From Antrihabitans auranticaus (GTDB taxonomy: Bacteria > Actinomycetota > Actinomycetes > Mycobacteriales > Mycobacteriaceae): a stretch of DNA of 64,000 nucleotides. The DNA lies in assembly GCF_016481275.1 (NCBI RefSeq), contig NZ_JAEMNW010000003.1, positions 62,001-126,000 on the forward strand, given 5' to 3'. Numbering within the stretch: the first letter of the stretch is position 1; each line of letters starts with the position of its first letter. Position numbers and translations under genes: made by a program. A model generated the notes under the pieces. It was given only the letters and a program-made list of their open reading frames with translations. It was not told the origin of the DNA and did no database searches. Below are positions 29,760 through 40,624 of the stretch, in pieces.

Positions 29760-30608
29760 GTGGTAGAGCGCGATACAGGCAACGCAGGCGCACCGGCGGT
29801 CAACCTCGCCGGTGCGCGGCTTTCGTTCGGCGATCGAACCCTATGGGACGGCCTCGACCTCGACGTCGCACCAGGCGAATTCGTAGCAGTCCTCGGACCG
29901 AACGGTTCGGGTAAAACGTCGCTGCTCAAAGTTCTGCTCGGCCAACTCGCACTGACGTCCGGTACCGCACAGATCGCGGGCGCCGACGCGCGGGCGGGCA
30001 ACGCCGACGTCGGCTACATACCGCAGCAGAAAGCCGTCGACGACGGACTTCCTCTGCGCGGCCGCGATCTCGTCGGCCTGGGCGTCGACGGGCACAAGTG
30101 GGGCATCGGATTCCGCAACCGTGCCAAGCGGCACAAACTCGTCGACCAGGCCATCGGTCAGGTCGGCGCGTACGCGTTCGCCGACGCTCCCCTCGGTTCG
30201 CTCTCCGGCGGCGAGCAGCAGCGGTTGCGGGTTGCGCAGGCGCTGGTCGGCGATCCCAAGGTCCTGCTCTGCGACGAACCGCTCCTCAGCCTGGACCTCG
30301 CCAATCAACGCCTCGTCTCCGGCCTCATCGACCGGCGGCGGCGCACGCACAACACCGCTGTCTTGTTCGTGACCCACGAGATCAACCCGGTTCTGCCGAT
30401 CGTCGACCGGGTGTTGTACCTGGTCGACGGCCAGTTCCGGATCGGGCCACCGAGCGAAGTGATGACGTCCGCCGTGCTGTCCGAGCTCTACCAAACAGAC
30501 GTCGACGTGCTGAAGGTTCGCGGCAGGCTTGTCGTGATCGGAACCGGTGACGCGGTCGATGCGCTCGGGTCCGCCGGTGGGCACCACGTGCACGAGGACT
30601 GGGCATGA
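29760..30608 (+). CDS. Zinc-type ABC transporter ATP-binding protein
   Basis: ATPase subunit of the metal importer. About 282 residues, with Walker A GPNGSGKT at 46-53, signature LSGGEQQRL near 146, Walker B (LLCDEPLLSLD) and the switch histidine in FVTHEI. The start is uncertain: the GTG at 29760 lacks a good Shine-Dalgarno sequence, and the frame is open back to 29661 inside the preceding gene. Its last codons overlap the permease start by 4 bases. Confidence 0.85.
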   Translation: MVERDTGNAGAPAVNLAGARLSFGDRTLWDGLDLDVAPGEFVAVLGPNGSGKTSLLKVLLGQLALTSGTAQIAGADARAGNADVGYIPQQKAVDDGLPLRGRDLVGLGVDGHKWGIGFRNRAKRHKLVDQAIGQVGAYAFADAPLGSLSGGEQQRLRVAQALVGDPKVLLCDEPLLSLDLANQRLVSGLIDRRRRTHNTAVLFVTHEINPVLPIVDRVLYLVDGQFRIGPPSEVMTSAVLSELYQTDVDVLKVRGRLVVIGTGDAVDALGSAGGHHVHEDWA

Positions 30609-31489
30609 ACGACAAACTGTCCGACCTCTGGTCGAACCTGTTCGACTTCGACAAGACCCAACACCTCCTCGGCTACGACTTCGTCCAGCAGGCACTGATC
30701 GCCGCGGCGATTCTGGGCTTGCTCGCCGGTGCGGTCGGTCCGTTGATCATCAGCAGGCAGATGTCGTTCGCGGTACACGGCACGAGCGAGCTCTCCCTGA
30801 CCGGCGCGGCCGCGGCGCTGCTCGCCGGCATCAGCGTCGGCGTGGGCGCAATTGCCGGATCTGTCGTCGCCGCAATACTGTTCGGACTGCTCGGTACCAA
30901 AGCGAGAGAACGTGATTCGGTGATCGGCGTCGTGATGTCGTTCGGTCTCGGGCTCTCGGTGCTACTCATCTGGTTGTATCCGGGTCGCACCGGTACGGCG
31001 TTCTCACTTCTGATCGGGCAGATCGTCAGCGTCGGAAACAGTGGTCTGACACTGCTTTTGGTGTGCGCCGTGATAGTTCTGGCCGTCCTCGTATTCGTCT
31101 ATCGACCGCTGCTGTTCGCCAGTACGGATCCCGAAGTTGCTCTCGCCCGTGGCGTTCCGGTGCGTGCGTTGTCGATCGTCTTCGCGGTGCTCGTCGGAAT
31201 TACGGCGGCGCTGGGCGTGCAGATCGTCGGTGCACTTTTGGTTTTGTCGCTGCTGATCACCCCCGCCGCTGCCGCGGCGCGGGTCACGGCGAGTCCGCTG
31301 CACGCGACGATTCTGACGATTCTGTTTGCGGAGGTCGCGGCGGTCGGGGGCATCCTGCTGTCGCTCGCGCCCGGTGCGCCGGTCTCGACGTTCGTCACGA
31401 CGATCTCGTTCACGATCTACCTGGTCTGCCGCGTGATCGGGTCGCGGCGCCGGAACCAAGCGGGCCGCAGAGTCGGCGTTACGGCGTAG
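30605..31489 (+). CDS. Zinc-type ABC transporter permease
   Basis: A 294-residue membrane protein of the ABC-3 (ZnuB/AztB) family with about eight membrane helices. Recognisable segments are GPLIISRQMSFAVHGTSELS near the start and VQIVGALLVLSLLITPAAAA, the region that contacts the ATPase. It overlaps the ATPase gene by ATGA. Its 3' end overlaps the convergent VOC gene by 11 bp. Confidence 0.9.
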   Translation: MNDKLSDLWSNLFDFDKTQHLLGYDFVQQALIAAAILGLLAGAVGPLIISRQMSFAVHGTSELSLTGAAAALLAGISVGVGAIAGSVVAAILFGLLGTKARERDSVIGVVMSFGLGLSVLLIWLYPGRTGTAFSLLIGQIVSVGNSGLTLLLVCAVIVLAVLVFVYRPLLFASTDPEVALARGVPVRALSIVFAVLVGITAALGVQIVGALLVLSLLITPAAAAARVTASPLHATILTILFAEVAAVGGILLSLAPGAPVSTFVTTISFTIYLVCRVIGSRRRNQAGRRVGVTA

Positions 31490-31859
31490 CGGACTCGCCC
31501 AGGGACAGGACGTTGCCGTCCGGATCGAGGAACCACGCAATCCGGGTGCCTTCGGCAACCGTCCAGATTCCGCGATCGTCCTGGTCCATGCCCTCGTAGC
31601 GGGTGAACACCACTCCCCGATCCACGAGTGCGTCCACCATCGTCTCGATGTCGTCGACTCTCCAGCCCAGGACCGTGTACGGCGCCGCGGCCGGCGTCTC
31701 GACAGCCGTAATGCGGAGGTCGGTGCCGTTCACGTCGGCAACCAGTGCAAACGGCGACTCGTCACGCAGCGAAAAGCCCAGAATGTCGCCGTAGAACTCC
31801 GCGGCCCGCGCCAGATCCGACACCCCCACGAACCCCACCAACGCACTCGATGCCAACAT
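31479..31859 (-). CDS. Small VOC-family (glyoxalase-like) protein
   Basis: A 126-residue single VOC domain (FVGVSDLARAAEFYGDILGF at the start, IAWFLDPDGNVLSL at the end). Such proteins range from lyases to antibiotic-binding proteins; no substrate can be assigned. It diverges from the oxoprolinase gene, with a perfect inverted repeat in the 118-bp gap, and overlaps the end of the metal permease gene. Confidence 0.8.
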   Translation of the reverse strand: MLASSALVGFVGVSDLARAAEFYGDILGFSLRDESPFALVADVNGTDLRITAVETPAAAPYTVLGWRVDDIETMVDALVDRGVVFTRYEGMDQDDRGIWTVAEGTRIAWFLDPDGNVLSLGESATP

Positions 31860-31910
31860 GTGGAAAGCCTACGACCTGCGACGCGGGGTGCCGGCCTCCG
31901 ATTGCCGATC

Positions 31911-31951
31911 AATGTAGGAAAAGCCCCGTTTTCCGGGGCTTTTCCTACATT
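31911..31951. other. Perfect 18-bp inverted repeat in a divergent promoter region
   Basis: The 18-base arms (AATGTAGGAAAAGCCCCG at 31911-31928 and its exact complement at 31934-31951) enclose a 5-nt loop TTTTC. The stem has GC-rich core bases flanked by A/T runs, as in bidirectional terminators, yet it lies upstream of both neighbours: 51 bp before the VOC start and 26 bp before the oxoprolinase start. It may be an attenuator, an operator, or a block to read-through from the metal-transport operon. Confidence 0.9.
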
Positions 31952-31977
31952 CTCCTCGCGGCGGGCAGAATGACACA

Positions 31978-34900
31978 GTGCGCTGGCAATTCTGGATCGA
32001 CCGCGGGGGTACGTTCACGGATGTGGTTGCGCGCCCGCCCGATGGCGGGTTGGTGACGCACAAGTTGCTGTCGGAGAATCCGAGTCGATACCGCGACGCT
32101 GCCGTGGCGGGGATCCGGGAATTGTTGGGGCTCGGCGAGGACGAGCCGATTCCGGCGGATCGTGTCGAAGTTGTCCGGATGGGTACGACTGTCGCAACCA
32201 ACGCGCTTCTCGAGCGCAAAGGTGTGTCGACGACGCTCGTCATCACCAAGGGGTTCGGTGATGCGTTGCGGATCGGGTATCAGAACCGGCCGCGAATTTT
32301 CGACCGGCACATCGTGTTGCCGGAGCCGCTGTACGACAGGGTGATCGAGGTCGACGAACGCGTCGCGGCGGACGGTACGGTGCTTCGTGAGCCTGATCTC
32401 GATCGGGTTCGCGACGATTTGCAGAAGGCTTACGACGACGGCGCGCGGGCAGTTGCGGTCGTGTGCCTACACAGCCACCTGTACCCGGATCATGAGGCGC
32501 AGATCGCGGGTGTCGCCGAGGATGTCGGCTTCGACCAGGTCTCGCGCTCGGCTGAAGCGAGTCCGCTGATGAAGGTCGTGCCGCGCGGCGATACTGCCGT
32601 CGTCGACGCCTACCTTTCTCCTGTGTTGCGCAAGTACGTTTCCCAGGTTTCCGACGAAATGCCCGGCGTGCGTTTGATGTTCATGCAGTCGAACGGCGGG
32701 TTGGCGGAGGCGGACCACTTTCGGGGCAAAGATGCGATCCTCTCCGGCCCGGCCGGTGGCATCGTCGGCATGGTGCGCATGTCCGAACTCGCGGGCTTCG
32801 ACCGTGTGATCGGATTCGACATGGGCGGAACATCGACCGATGTGTCCCACTATGCGCGGCGGTCGAAGGAATCACGTTCGTACGACCGCGTTTTCAATAC
32901 TCAGGTCGCCGGCGTGCGGTTGCGGGCACCGATGCTGGAGATCAATACGGTTGCGGCGGGCGGTGGTTCGATCTTGCATTTCGACGGCAGCCGATACCGC
33001 GTCGGTCCTGATTCCGCGGGCGCAGATCCCGGACCCGCCAGCTACCGCAACGGCGGTCCACTGACCGTCACCGACGCGAACGTGATGCTCGGCCGCATTG
33101 CGCCACAGTGTTTTCCGCATGTGTTCGGTTCCGACGGCGATGAGCCGCTCGACGTCGACTCCGTGCGGGAACAATTCGCCGCGCTGGCACACGAGATAGG
33201 CGACGGTCGCTCCCCCGAGGAGGTCGCCAATGGGTTCCTGCAGATTGCCGTTGCGAACATGGCCAGTGCGGTCAAGAAGATATCGGTGCAGAAAGGTCAT
33301 GACGTAACCCGCTATGCCCTCACGACTTTCGGTGGCGCAGGCGGCCAGCATGCCTGCGCCGTTGCCGATTCGCTCGGCATCGACACCGTGCTGGTGCCAC
33401 CGTTCGCCGGCGTGCTGTCCGCACTCGGAATCGGCCTCGCGGATACGACGGCAATGCGTGAGCAGTCGGTGGAACTGACCCTCGAACCGGATTCGATGGA
33501 CCAATTACGCGAGCGCTGCGATGAACTCGTCGACGCGGTACGGGACGAGCTGCGTTCGGAAGGAGTTGCAGAGGACCGCATTCGGATCACCGAGCGCGCG
33601 CATGTCCGCTACGACGGCACGGACACTGCCATCCCGATCGACCTCGCCGACCACGACGAGATGGTCACTGATTTCGAGGAAGCACATAGGCACACGTACT
33701 CGTTCCTCATGGATCGCCCGCTGGTGGTCGAAGCGCTGGCGGTGGAGGCGACCGGGCTGACCGAGCAACCCGACCTCGACAACCTGGTCGAATCGCGCAG
33801 TAGTGACGACGGGCAGATCGACACTGTGCGAATGTATTCCGCCGGAGAGTGGCACGAGACCCCGCTCTACGTCAGGGAGCGCCTGCAATCCGGCGAAGAG
33901 CTTATGGGTCCGGCGCTGGTCACCGAAGCGAATTCGACCACGGTGATCGACGTCGGATGGCGTGCGCGCACATCCGATGCCGGACACCTCATCGTGGAGC
34001 GGGCGAAGCCGCGCGCGAGTGCCGATGTGGGGACCGAAGCGGATCCGGTACTCCTCGAAATCTTCAACAACCTGTTCATGTCGATCGCCGAACAGATGGG
34101 TACCCGACTGGAGTCGACCGCACAATCTGTCAACATCAAAGAGCGGCTGGACTTTTCGTGCGCGCTCTTCGATCCCGCGGGCAACCTCATCGCGAATGCT
34201 CCGCATATTCCGGTCCATCTCGGGTCGATGGGCCCCAGCGTGAAAGAGGTGATCGAACGACGCAAGGGAGCGATGTCGCCTGGCGATGTGTACGCGGTGA
34301 ACGATCCGTTTCACGGCGGCACCCATCTGCCCGACGTCACGGTCATCACGCCGGTCTTCGACAGCGCGGACGAGGAGATCATCTTCTACGTCGCGTCACG
34401 CGGTCACCACGCTGAGATCGGCGGACTGACACCAGGTTCCATGCCGGCGCACAGCAAGAACGTCCACGAGGAAGGTGTGCTCTTCGACAACTGGTTGCTG
34501 GTCAGCGAAGGCAATTTCCGGATCGACGAGACGCTGGACCTCCTGGGTGACGCGGAGTACCCGTCACGAAATCCGACGACCAATATCGCCGACCTGCGCG
34601 CACAGATTTCGGCGAATCAGAAAGGCGTCGACGAGATCGCCGCCATGATCGAGCACTATGGACTCGACGTCGTGCACGCGTATATGGCTCACGTTCAGCG
34701 CAACGCGGAGGAATCGGTCCGGCGCGTGATCGACGACCTGCCCGACGGCGAGTTCGAGTACGAGATGGACTCCGGAGCAAAGATTTGCGTGCGCGTCACG
34801 GTGGACCGGGACGAGCGCAGTGCAACGATCGACTTCACCGGCACTTCCGAACAGCGCGACACGAACTACAACGCGCCGTCGTCGGTGACGAATGCCGCTG

Positions 34901-35574
34901 TGCTGTATGTGTTCCGGACCCTCGTCGCGGATGACATTCCGCTCAACGACGGCTGCCTGGTTCCGCTGAAGCTGGTAATCCCCGAGGGCTCGATGCTCGC
35001 TCCCGTGTATCCGGCTGCGGTCGTCGCGGGCAATGTCGAAACGTCGCAAGCGATTACGGGTGCGCTGTACGGCGCCCTTCGGATCCAGGCCGAAGGTTCC
35101 GGAACGATGAACAACATCACGTTCGGGAATGCGAATCACCAGTACTACGAGACAGTGAGTTCCGGATCGGGCGCGGGTGACGGTTTCGACGGAACACCCG
35201 TGGTGCAGACCCATATGACCAACTCACGATTGACCGATCCGGAAGTCCTCGAATGGCGGCTTCCGGTGGTGCTGGAGGAGTTCCGGATCCGCAAGGGCAG
35301 CGGCGGCGCCGGAAAGTGGCGGGGCGGGGACGGCGCCATTCGGCGCATCCGGTTCACCGAGGCCGCGACGGTGAGCACTCTGTCCAATCATCGAAAGGTT
35401 GCGCCCTACGGCATGGCGGACGGTGAGCCGGGCGCGCTGGGACGCAACAGCGTCGAACGGAAGGACGGCACCATCACGGATATGGCGGGATCGGATTCGG
35501 TCGAGCTCGAGGCAGGTGACGTGCTCGTCATCGAGACGCCCGGTGGCGGCGGTTACGGCGCTCCGGCGCAATAG
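31978..35574 (+). CDS. Fused 5-oxoprolinase (hydantoinase A/B)
   Basis: ATP-dependent opening of 5-oxo-L-proline to glutamate, or hydrolysis of a related cyclic amide. The 1198 residues combine a hydantoinase A part (about 1-690; [33 protein letters not shown]) and a hydantoinase B part (about 695-1190; [33 protein letters not shown]). Eukaryotic OPLAH and many actinobacterial enzymes are fused like this. It starts at a GTG just past the inverted repeat. Hydantoinase specificity cannot be excluded. Confidence 0.88.
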   Translation: MRWQFWIDRGGTFTDVVARPPDGGLVTHKLLSENPSRYRDAAVAGIRELLGLGEDEPIPADRVEVVRMGTTVATNALLERKGVSTTLVITKGFGDALRIGYQNRPRIFDRHIVLPEPLYDRVIEVDERVAADGTVLREPDLDRVRDDLQKAYDDGARAVAVVCLHSHLYPDHEAQIAGVAEDVGFDQVSRSAEASPLMKVVPRGDTAVVDAYLSPVLRKYVSQVSDEMPGVRLMFMQSNGGLAEADHFRGKDAILSGPAGGIVGMVRMSELAGFDRVIGFDMGGTSTDVSHYARRSKESRSYDRVFNTQVAGVRLRAPMLEINTVAAGGGSILHFDGSRYRVGPDSAGADPGPASYRNGGPLTVTDANVMLGRIAPQCFPHVFGSDGDEPLDVDSVREQFAALAHEIGDGRSPEEVANGFLQIAVANMASAVKKISVQKGHDVTRYALTTFGGAGGQHACAVADSLGIDTVLVPPFAGVLSALGIGLADTTAMREQSVELTLEPDSMDQLRERCDELVDAVRDELRSEGVAEDRIRITERAHVRYDGTDTAIPIDLADHDEMVTDFEEAHRHTYSFLMDRPLVVEALAVEATGLTEQPDLDNLVESRSSDDGQIDTVRMYSAGEWHETPLYVRERLQSGEELMGPALVTEANSTTVIDVGWRARTSDAGHLIVERAKPRASADVGTEADPVLLEIFNNLFMSIAEQMGTRLESTAQSVNIKERLDFSCALFDPAGNLIANAPHIPVHLGSMGPSVKEVIERRKGAMSPGDVYAVNDPFHGGTHLPDVTVITPVFDSADEEIIFYVASRGHHAEIGGLTPGSMPAHSKNVHEEGVLFDNWLLVSEGNFRIDETLDLLGDAEYPSRNPTTNIADLRAQISANQKGVDEIAAMIEHYGLDVVHAYMAHVQRNAEESVRRVIDDLPDGEFEYEMDSGAKICVRVTVDRDERSATIDFTGTSEQRDTNYNAPSSVTNAAVLYVFRTLVADDIPLNDGCLVPLKLVIPEGSMLAPVYPAAVVAGNVETSQAITGALYGALRIQAEGSGTMNNITFGNANHQYYETVSSGSGAGDGFDGTPVVQTHMTNSRLTDPEVLEWRLPVVLEEFRIRKGSGGAGKWRGGDGAIRRIRFTEAATVSTLSNHRKVAPYGMADGEPGALGRNSVERKDGTITDMAGSDSVELEAGDVLVIETPGGGGYGAPAQ

Positions 35575-35641
35575 CGTAAGGTGCGATGCGAATCACCGTT
35601 AACTTATGGTGCGCCGACGTGGGTGAGAGGTACAGAGAAAC

Positions 35642-36811
35642 ATGATCGATTTCGCCGTTCCCGAGGATCTTGCAGCCAAGCGCGTCCGCATCCGGAGTTT
35701 CGTCGAAGAAACGGTGATCCCCTACGAGCGCGACCCCCGCCTGACGCAGCACGGCCCGACCGACGAACTACGCCAAGAGCTGGTCGAACACGCCCGTTCG
35801 GCAGGCCTGCTCACCGTTCAGGCACCGGCCTCGTACGGCGGCTGGGAACCGACCCACGCAGAGCAGGCCATCATCTTCGAGGCTTCCGGCTGGTCCACGC
35901 TCGGCCCGATCGCTATGAACTGCGCCGCCCCCGACGAGGGCAATATGTTCCTGCTGAACGAAATCACAACACCGGAACAGGCGGACACTTACCTGCGGCC
36001 TGTCATCGAAGGTCACCAGCGGTCGGTGTTCGCTATGACAGAACCGGGTGGCGCAGGATCCGACCCCGCTCAGCTGGCAACCAGTGCGACGTTCGACGGC
36101 GACCAGTTCGTCATCAACGGGCTGAAGTGGCTGATCACCGGCGCCCGCGGCGCGAAGACGTGGATCATCATGGCCAACCTCCAAGACAATCCGCACATGC
36201 CCGCCGGTCCGACGCTCTTTCTGACCGACGGCGATCAGCCCGGCATCGTGATCGAACGCATTATGAACACGATGGACCGCAACTACGTCGAGGGTCATGG
36301 CGTCGTTCGATTCGACAACCTTGCGCTACCGAAGAGCGCGCTGCTCGGCGAACCCGGACAGGCACTCCGCTACGCGCAGTTGCGATTGGCACCCGCTCGG
36401 CTGACGCACTGCATGCGCTGGCTGGGCGCCGCGGCACGCGCGCAGAGCATCGCGATCGATTACGCGAAGACGCGGACCGCATTCGGCAAGACACTCGGCG
36501 ACCACCAGGGCGTTTCGTTCATGCTGGCCGACAACGAGATTGCCCTGCACCAGTGCCGCCTCACGATCTGGCACGCCTGTTGGATCCTCGATCAGGGCGC
36601 CAAGGGCAGGCACGAAAGCTCGATGGCGAAGTCGTTCGTCTCCGAGGAATTGTTCAAGGTCGCGGACCGTTGCGTTCAGGTTCTCGGCGGTCAGGGGATC
36701 AGCGACGAAACCGTCGTCGAAATGATTTTCCGGGACATGCGTGCGTTCCGGCTGTACGACGGTCCGACCGAGGTCCACAAGTTCGCGATCGGGCGCCAGC
36801 TGCTGCGCTGA
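35642..36811 (+). CDS. Acyl-CoA dehydrogenase
   Basis: FAD-dependent acyl-CoA dehydrogenase of 389 residues. Features are AMTEPGGAGSDPAQLATSA (FAD/substrate region), NGLKWLITGARGAKTW, GKTLGDHQGVSFMLAD and the C-terminal RLYDGPTEVHKFAIGRQLL, which looks like the ACAD10/ACAD11-type group rather than short-chain enzymes. No KstR box is seen upstream. It is 67 bp after the oxoprolinase and may share its promoter. Substrate unknown. Confidence 0.85.
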   Translation: MIDFAVPEDLAAKRVRIRSFVEETVIPYERDPRLTQHGPTDELRQELVEHARSAGLLTVQAPASYGGWEPTHAEQAIIFEASGWSTLGPIAMNCAAPDEGNMFLLNEITTPEQADTYLRPVIEGHQRSVFAMTEPGGAGSDPAQLATSATFDGDQFVINGLKWLITGARGAKTWIIMANLQDNPHMPAGPTLFLTDGDQPGIVIERIMNTMDRNYVEGHGVVRFDNLALPKSALLGEPGQALRYAQLRLAPARLTHCMRWLGAAARAQSIAIDYAKTRTAFGKTLGDHQGVSFMLADNEIALHQCRLTIWHACWILDQGAKGRHESSMAKSFVSEELFKVADRCVQVLGGQGISDETVVEMIFRDMRAFRLYDGPTEVHKFAIGRQLLR

Positions 36812-36820
36812 CGCCGGACC

Positions 36821-37234
36821 TCAGGAAGCGGCCGCCAGCAAGATGACGACGAGCACGCCGACGAGTATCAGAAGGGCGAGCACGAGAATTGCCGTCGCGA
36901 TGATGCCTGTGATGTAACCGACCAGCACCTGGCTGCGACCACCGATCGTGCCGCCCGACCGGTCGATCTCGTCGAGCGCCTTCTTGCCCATCATCCAAGC
37001 GAATGGGCCGGCGAGCTGGCAGAACACCAGGCCGACGATTCCGAGGAGCAGGATCAGCAGAGCGTTCGGATGGTCCGGCGGCGGGAAATAGCCGCCGCCG
37101 TACGCCGGTTGCCCGTACGGCGGTTGGCCGTACTGTGGTTGGCCGTACTGTGGTTGGCCGTACTGCGGCTGGCCGTATGGCTGCTGGCCCGGCTGGTCGG
37201 GCTGTTGATACGGGTCACCGTAGGGATTACTCAT
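36821..37234 (-). CDS. YGQPQ-repeat two-helix membrane protein (DUF4190-like)
   Basis: A 137-residue protein with a Pro/Gln/Tyr/Gly-rich N-terminal half containing five YGQPx repeats (about 19-44) and two hydrophobic helices (about 60-80 and 105-132), separated by a short charged loop (KKALDEIDRSGG). It resembles small DUF4190 membrane proteins of actinobacteria. The start is the ATG at 37234 after GGAGGG. Function unknown. Confidence 0.8.
   Translation of the reverse strand: MSNPYGDPYQQPDQPGQQPYGQPQYGQPQYGQPQYGQPPYGQPAYGGGYFPPPDHPNALLILLLGIVGLVFCQLAGPFAWMMGKKALDEIDRSGGTIGGRSQVLVGYITGIIATAILVLALLILVGVLVVILLAAAS
37107..37181 (-). repeat. 15-bp tandem repeat encoding YGQPx
   Basis: Five 15-bp units (37107-37121 through 37167-37181); two are identical (GGTTGGCCGTACTGT) and the others differ by one to four bases. 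The repeat is in frame in the membrane-protein gene. Confidence 0.9.
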
Positions 37235-37258
37235 TGCACCCTCCACTCCTACAGCGGC

Positions 37259-38224
37259 TCAAGAACTCCGGCGTTGCCGAGCGATGTCGGCCAAGACTAC
37301 GCCCGCGGCGACCGACGCGTTGAGCGACTCGACCGGACCCGCCATCGGAATACTGAGGACGGCATCGCACGTCTCGCGGACAAGGCGCGACAAGCCCTTG
37401 CCCTCCGATCCCACGACGACACACACGGGACCACTGCCGTCGTATTCGTCGAGCGTGACCGTGCCCTCCGCGTCGAGTCCGACGATCTGAACGCCCTTGC
37501 TCTGCCAATCCTTCAGCGTCCGAGTCAGATTGGTCGCCCGCGCGACTGGCAGCCGAGCCGCGGCGCCGGCACTGGTTCGCCATGCAACCGCCGTGATGCT
37601 TGCACTGCGGCGCTGCGGAATCACGACGCCGTGTCCGCCGAACGCAGCCACCGAGCGCACGACCGCGCCGAGGTTGCGCGGGTCGGAGATGTTGTCGAGC
37701 GCAACCAGCAGCGCCGGCTGCGCTGCCGACCGCGCGGTCGTCAGCAGGTCGTCGGGGTGGGCATACCGATACGGCGGTACCTGCAGCGCAATCCCCTGAT
37801 GCAGCCCGTTGGCGCTGAGCCGGTCCAGATCCGTGCGCGGGACCTCCAGAATGGAGATACCGGCGTCGGCCGCGCGCTGGACGCTCTCCTTCAGGCGATC
37901 GTCGCTTTCCGTGCCGGTCGCCACCCACAGTGCGGTCGCGGGAACACCCGCACGCAGACATTCGAGAACCGGGTTGCGGCCCAGCACTGTCTCCGGACCG
38001 TCTTCGGCTTTGCGCCCCGCAGGCCGCGTTGTCCGGCCCTGACCCGCATGCTTTGCCGCTGCGCGAGCGCGCTTGTGCGCCGGATGCGCCGGACGAGCCT
38101 CGGCGGGCGGGGTCGCGCCGCGACCTTCGAGGCCGCGACGACGCTGACCGCCGGATCCGACGACCTGACCCTTCTTCGTTCCGCCCTTGCGGATTGCGCC
38201 GCGCCTGCTGGAGTTGCCAGCCAT
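37259..38224 (-). CDS. rlmB: RlmB-type 23S rRNA 2'-O-methyltransferase
   Basis: SpoU-family methyltransferase predicted to modify a guanosine in 23S rRNA. The 321 residues have a basic, low-complexity N-terminal extension (about 1-75), a substrate-binding domain and the SpoU knot motifs [25 protein letters not shown] and [12 protein letters not shown]. The ATG at 38224 shares one base with the cysS stop (TGATG). It lies directly after cysS, as in M. tuberculosis. Confidence 0.9.
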   Translation of the reverse strand: MAGNSSRRGAIRKGGTKKGQVVGSGGQRRRGLEGRGATPPAEARPAHPAHKRARAAAKHAGQGRTTRPAGRKAEDGPETVLGRNPVLECLRAGVPATALWVATGTESDDRLKESVQRAADAGISILEVPRTDLDRLSANGLHQGIALQVPPYRYAHPDDLLTTARSAAQPALLVALDNISDPRNLGAVVRSVAAFGGHGVVIPQRRSASITAVAWRTSAGAAARLPVARATNLTRTLKDWQSKGVQIVGLDAEGTVTLDEYDGSGPVCVVVGSEGKGLSRLVRETCDAVLSIPMAGPVESLNASVAAGVVLADIARQRRSS

Positions 38225-39645
38225 CAGTGTCCCTTCAGTGACCACTCGGGGCCATTCGGTGTATCGGTGACCTCGATGCCTGCCGCGGCCATTCGGTCGC
38301 GGACCTCGTCGGCCACTGCCCAGTTCTTGTCTTTGCGCGCCTGCTGCCGGCGGTCCAGCTCAGCCTTGACCAGCACGTCCAGCGCCGCCGAAATCGCCGA
38401 TGTATCTGCAACCTGGCCTGCCCAGTGCGGATCGAGCGGATCGATTCCGAGCACTTGCAGCATCGCGCGCACGGTTCCGGCGATCTGGACCGCCGCGCTC
38501 AGATCGCCCGCGTCCAGCGCGGAGTTACCTTCACGCACGCAACCATGCACTTGCGCAAGCGCTTTCGGGACACCCAGATCGTCGTTGAGTGCGGCTGCGA
38601 ATGCAGCGGTCCACGTGCCGACCGGGACGTCCCCCGCACGATCGCGCGTCTTGAGCACGAACGCTTCGATGCCCTGATAGGTCTTTGCCGCGACTTGCAG
38701 TGCCTCGTCGGAATATTCGAGCATCGACCTGTATTGGGCGCTGCCGAGGTAGTACCGAAGTTCTTGGGGCCGAACACGTTCGAGCATGTTCGGGACCGAG
38801 AGCACGTTGCCGAGCGACTTCGACATCTTCTCGCCGCCCATCGTCACCCAGCCGTTATGGAGCCAGATGTTCGCGAAGTCGTCGCCCGAGCACTTGGCCT
38901 GAGCGATTTCGTTCTCATGATGCGGAAACACCAGATCCATACCGCCGCAATGAATGTCGAATGCAGAGCCGAGGTAGAACTCGGCCATCGCGGAGCATTC
39001 GAGGTGCCAACCGGGGCGGCCGCGCCCCCAGGGCGTCGCCCATGTGGGCTCACCGGGCTTGGCGGCCTTCCACAGCGTGAAGTCGAGCGGGTCGCGCTTG
39101 CCCTCCCCCGCGCTTTCGCCCTGGTGCACATCGTCGAGCTTGTGACCCGAGAGGCTGCCGTAGTCGGCGTAGCTGCGAACGTCGAAATAGACGTTGCCCT
39201 CCGACGCGTACGCGTGACCGTTGTCGATCAGCCGCTGCATCATTTCGATCATCTGCGGCACATGTCCGGTCGCGCGCGGTTCGATCGACGGTGGGAGGAC
39301 GCCCAGCTTGTCGTAGGCCCAGTCGAACGCACGCTCGTAAGTCGCGGCCCATTCCCACCAGGGACGGCCGGCCTCGGCCGCCTTCACCAGGATCTTGTCT
39401 TCGATGTCGGTGACGTTGCGTATGAAGGCGACGTCGTAGTCGTGCGCGAGCAGCCAGCGGCGCAGCACGTCGAACGCGACACCGCTGCGTACATGACCGA
39501 TATGCGGGTCGCCCTGCACGGTCGCCCCACACAGATACACCGACACATGGCCGGGTATCAGCGGTTCGAAATCACGCAGGGTGCGCGACTCTGTATCGAA
39601 CAGCCGCAAGGACAGCGGGGCGGGCGTACGGACGGGGGGTGTCAC
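38224..39645 (-). CDS. cysS: Cysteinyl-tRNA synthetase
   Basis: Class I synthetase charging tRNA-Cys. It has 473 residues from the GTG at 39645 ([17 protein letters not shown]), with zinc ligand Cys39 (YLCGATVQ), HIGH at 48-51, KMSKS near 276 and the conserved [11 protein letters not shown]. An upstream ATG at 39678 would add 11 residues. It is co-transcribed with rlmB. Confidence 0.96.
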   Translation of the reverse strand: MTPPVRTPAPLSLRLFDTESRTLRDFEPLIPGHVSVYLCGATVQGDPHIGHVRSGVAFDVLRRWLLAHDYDVAFIRNVTDIEDKILVKAAEAGRPWWEWAATYERAFDWAYDKLGVLPPSIEPRATGHVPQMIEMMQRLIDNGHAYASEGNVYFDVRSYADYGSLSGHKLDDVHQGESAGEGKRDPLDFTLWKAAKPGEPTWATPWGRGRPGWHLECSAMAEFYLGSAFDIHCGGMDLVFPHHENEIAQAKCSGDDFANIWLHNGWVTMGGEKMSKSLGNVLSVPNMLERVRPQELRYYLGSAQYRSMLEYSDEALQVAAKTYQGIEAFVLKTRDRAGDVPVGTWTAAFAAALNDDLGVPKALAQVHGCVREGNSALDAGDLSAAVQIAGTVRAMLQVLGIDPLDPHWAGQVADTSAISAALDVLVKAELDRRQQARKDKNWAVADEVRDRMAAAGIEVTDTPNGPEWSLKGH

Positions 39646-39707
39646 GACCGGCCATCCTACCTGGACGTTTCGGACCACCTGGCCGGTCGGGAGCCTGTCG
39701 GGCGCGG

Positions 39708-40601
39708 TCAGACCGACGTCGGCAGTGTGAACGCCGCCCGGTTACGCGCCGCCTGGGAGTGCGCGGGGACGACGGCTACCAAATCCTCGTCGCGTGCAGC
39801 CGCTGCGTCAGCGGCGAGTTGGTCCGCTTCGGCCTCCAGTGCGACGGCGCCGCGGTCGGGCGACATCATGACTGCCGTGATCGGAATCGCCAGCGCGAGA
39901 AGGCCGATGACGAAGACCGGGAACAGGAAGGAGAACACCTCGAGACCGCCCGGCACCGCCTTGCCCGATTCAAGGTCCACGCTCACGGCAGCCATGCCGG
40001 TGAAATGCATACCGACGACGGCAACGCCCATGACGAAGCCGGCCACGATCCGCAGCGCCAGCGATTCCAGAACGAGCGTGAACCACAGCGCAACCGTAGC
40101 CGCGACGACGGCGATAAGAATCGACAGACCGACCAGCGTCTTGTTGTAGGTGATCTCACCCTGCAACTGCACGGCCCACATGCCTGTGTAGTGCATCAGG
40201 TTGACCGCAAGCCCCATGATGATGCCGCCGGCGAGCAGCCGCTTGAAGTCGACCGTCCGGCCGATGGTGACAAGCCCCGCGAAGGTCGCGACGATCGAGA
40301 TCACCGCCGACGCGAAGGTCCAGCCGAGGTCGTACCGGATCACGCTGCCGGGCACCGCGAAGCCGAGCATCGCGATGAAGTGCATCAGCCAGATTGCGAC
40401 ACCGCCGATAGCGACGGCGGCCATCGCGAGCCATCTGAGCCGATCCTTCTCGACCACCGCGTCGCTCGAGCGACGCGTGCAGGCAAGACCGACGACCGAC
40501 CCGATCACCGAGACGATGTAGGCGAGGAAGAGCAGCCAGATGCCCATTTCGAAATGGTGCACGTGGTTGGCGGCCGCGAGTTGGGCTGGCAGAGCGTTCA
40601 T
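39708..40601 (-). CDS. MHYT-domain integral membrane sensor protein
   Basis: A 297-residue protein with about seven membrane helices and three MHYT-type motifs ([21 protein letters not shown]), proposed metal- and gas-sensing membrane repeats. A short soluble tail of about 55 Ala/Glu/Asp-rich residues follows, with no GGDEF, EAL or kinase domain. It starts 23 bp after cvnD and is probably part of the conservon transcript, so it may feed a signal to the Cvn complex. That link is inference. The start is the ATG at 40601; the longer frame is cvnD shadow. Confidence 0.85.
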   Translation of the reverse strand: MNALPAQLAAANHVHHFEMGIWLLFLAYIVSVIGSVVGLACTRRSSDAVVEKDRLRWLAMAAVAIGGVAIWLMHFIAMLGFAVPGSVIRYDLGWTFASAVISIVATFAGLVTIGRTVDFKRLLAGGIIMGLAVNLMHYTGMWAVQLQGEITYNKTLVGLSILIAVVAATVALWFTLVLESLALRIVAGFVMGVAVVGMHFTGMAAVSVDLESGKAVPGGLEVFSFLFPVFVIGLLALAIPITAVMMSPDRGAVALEAEADQLAADAAAARDEDLVAVVPAHSQAARNRAAFTLPTSV

Positions 40602-40624
40602 TGCGAAATCCTTGGGTGGGCTGG

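Noticed and set aside
31911-31951. Ordinary terminator of the zinc transport operon
   Set aside because: It lies more than 400 bp past the operon end, beyond a convergent gene, in a divergent promoter region. I kept it as an unexplained element instead.
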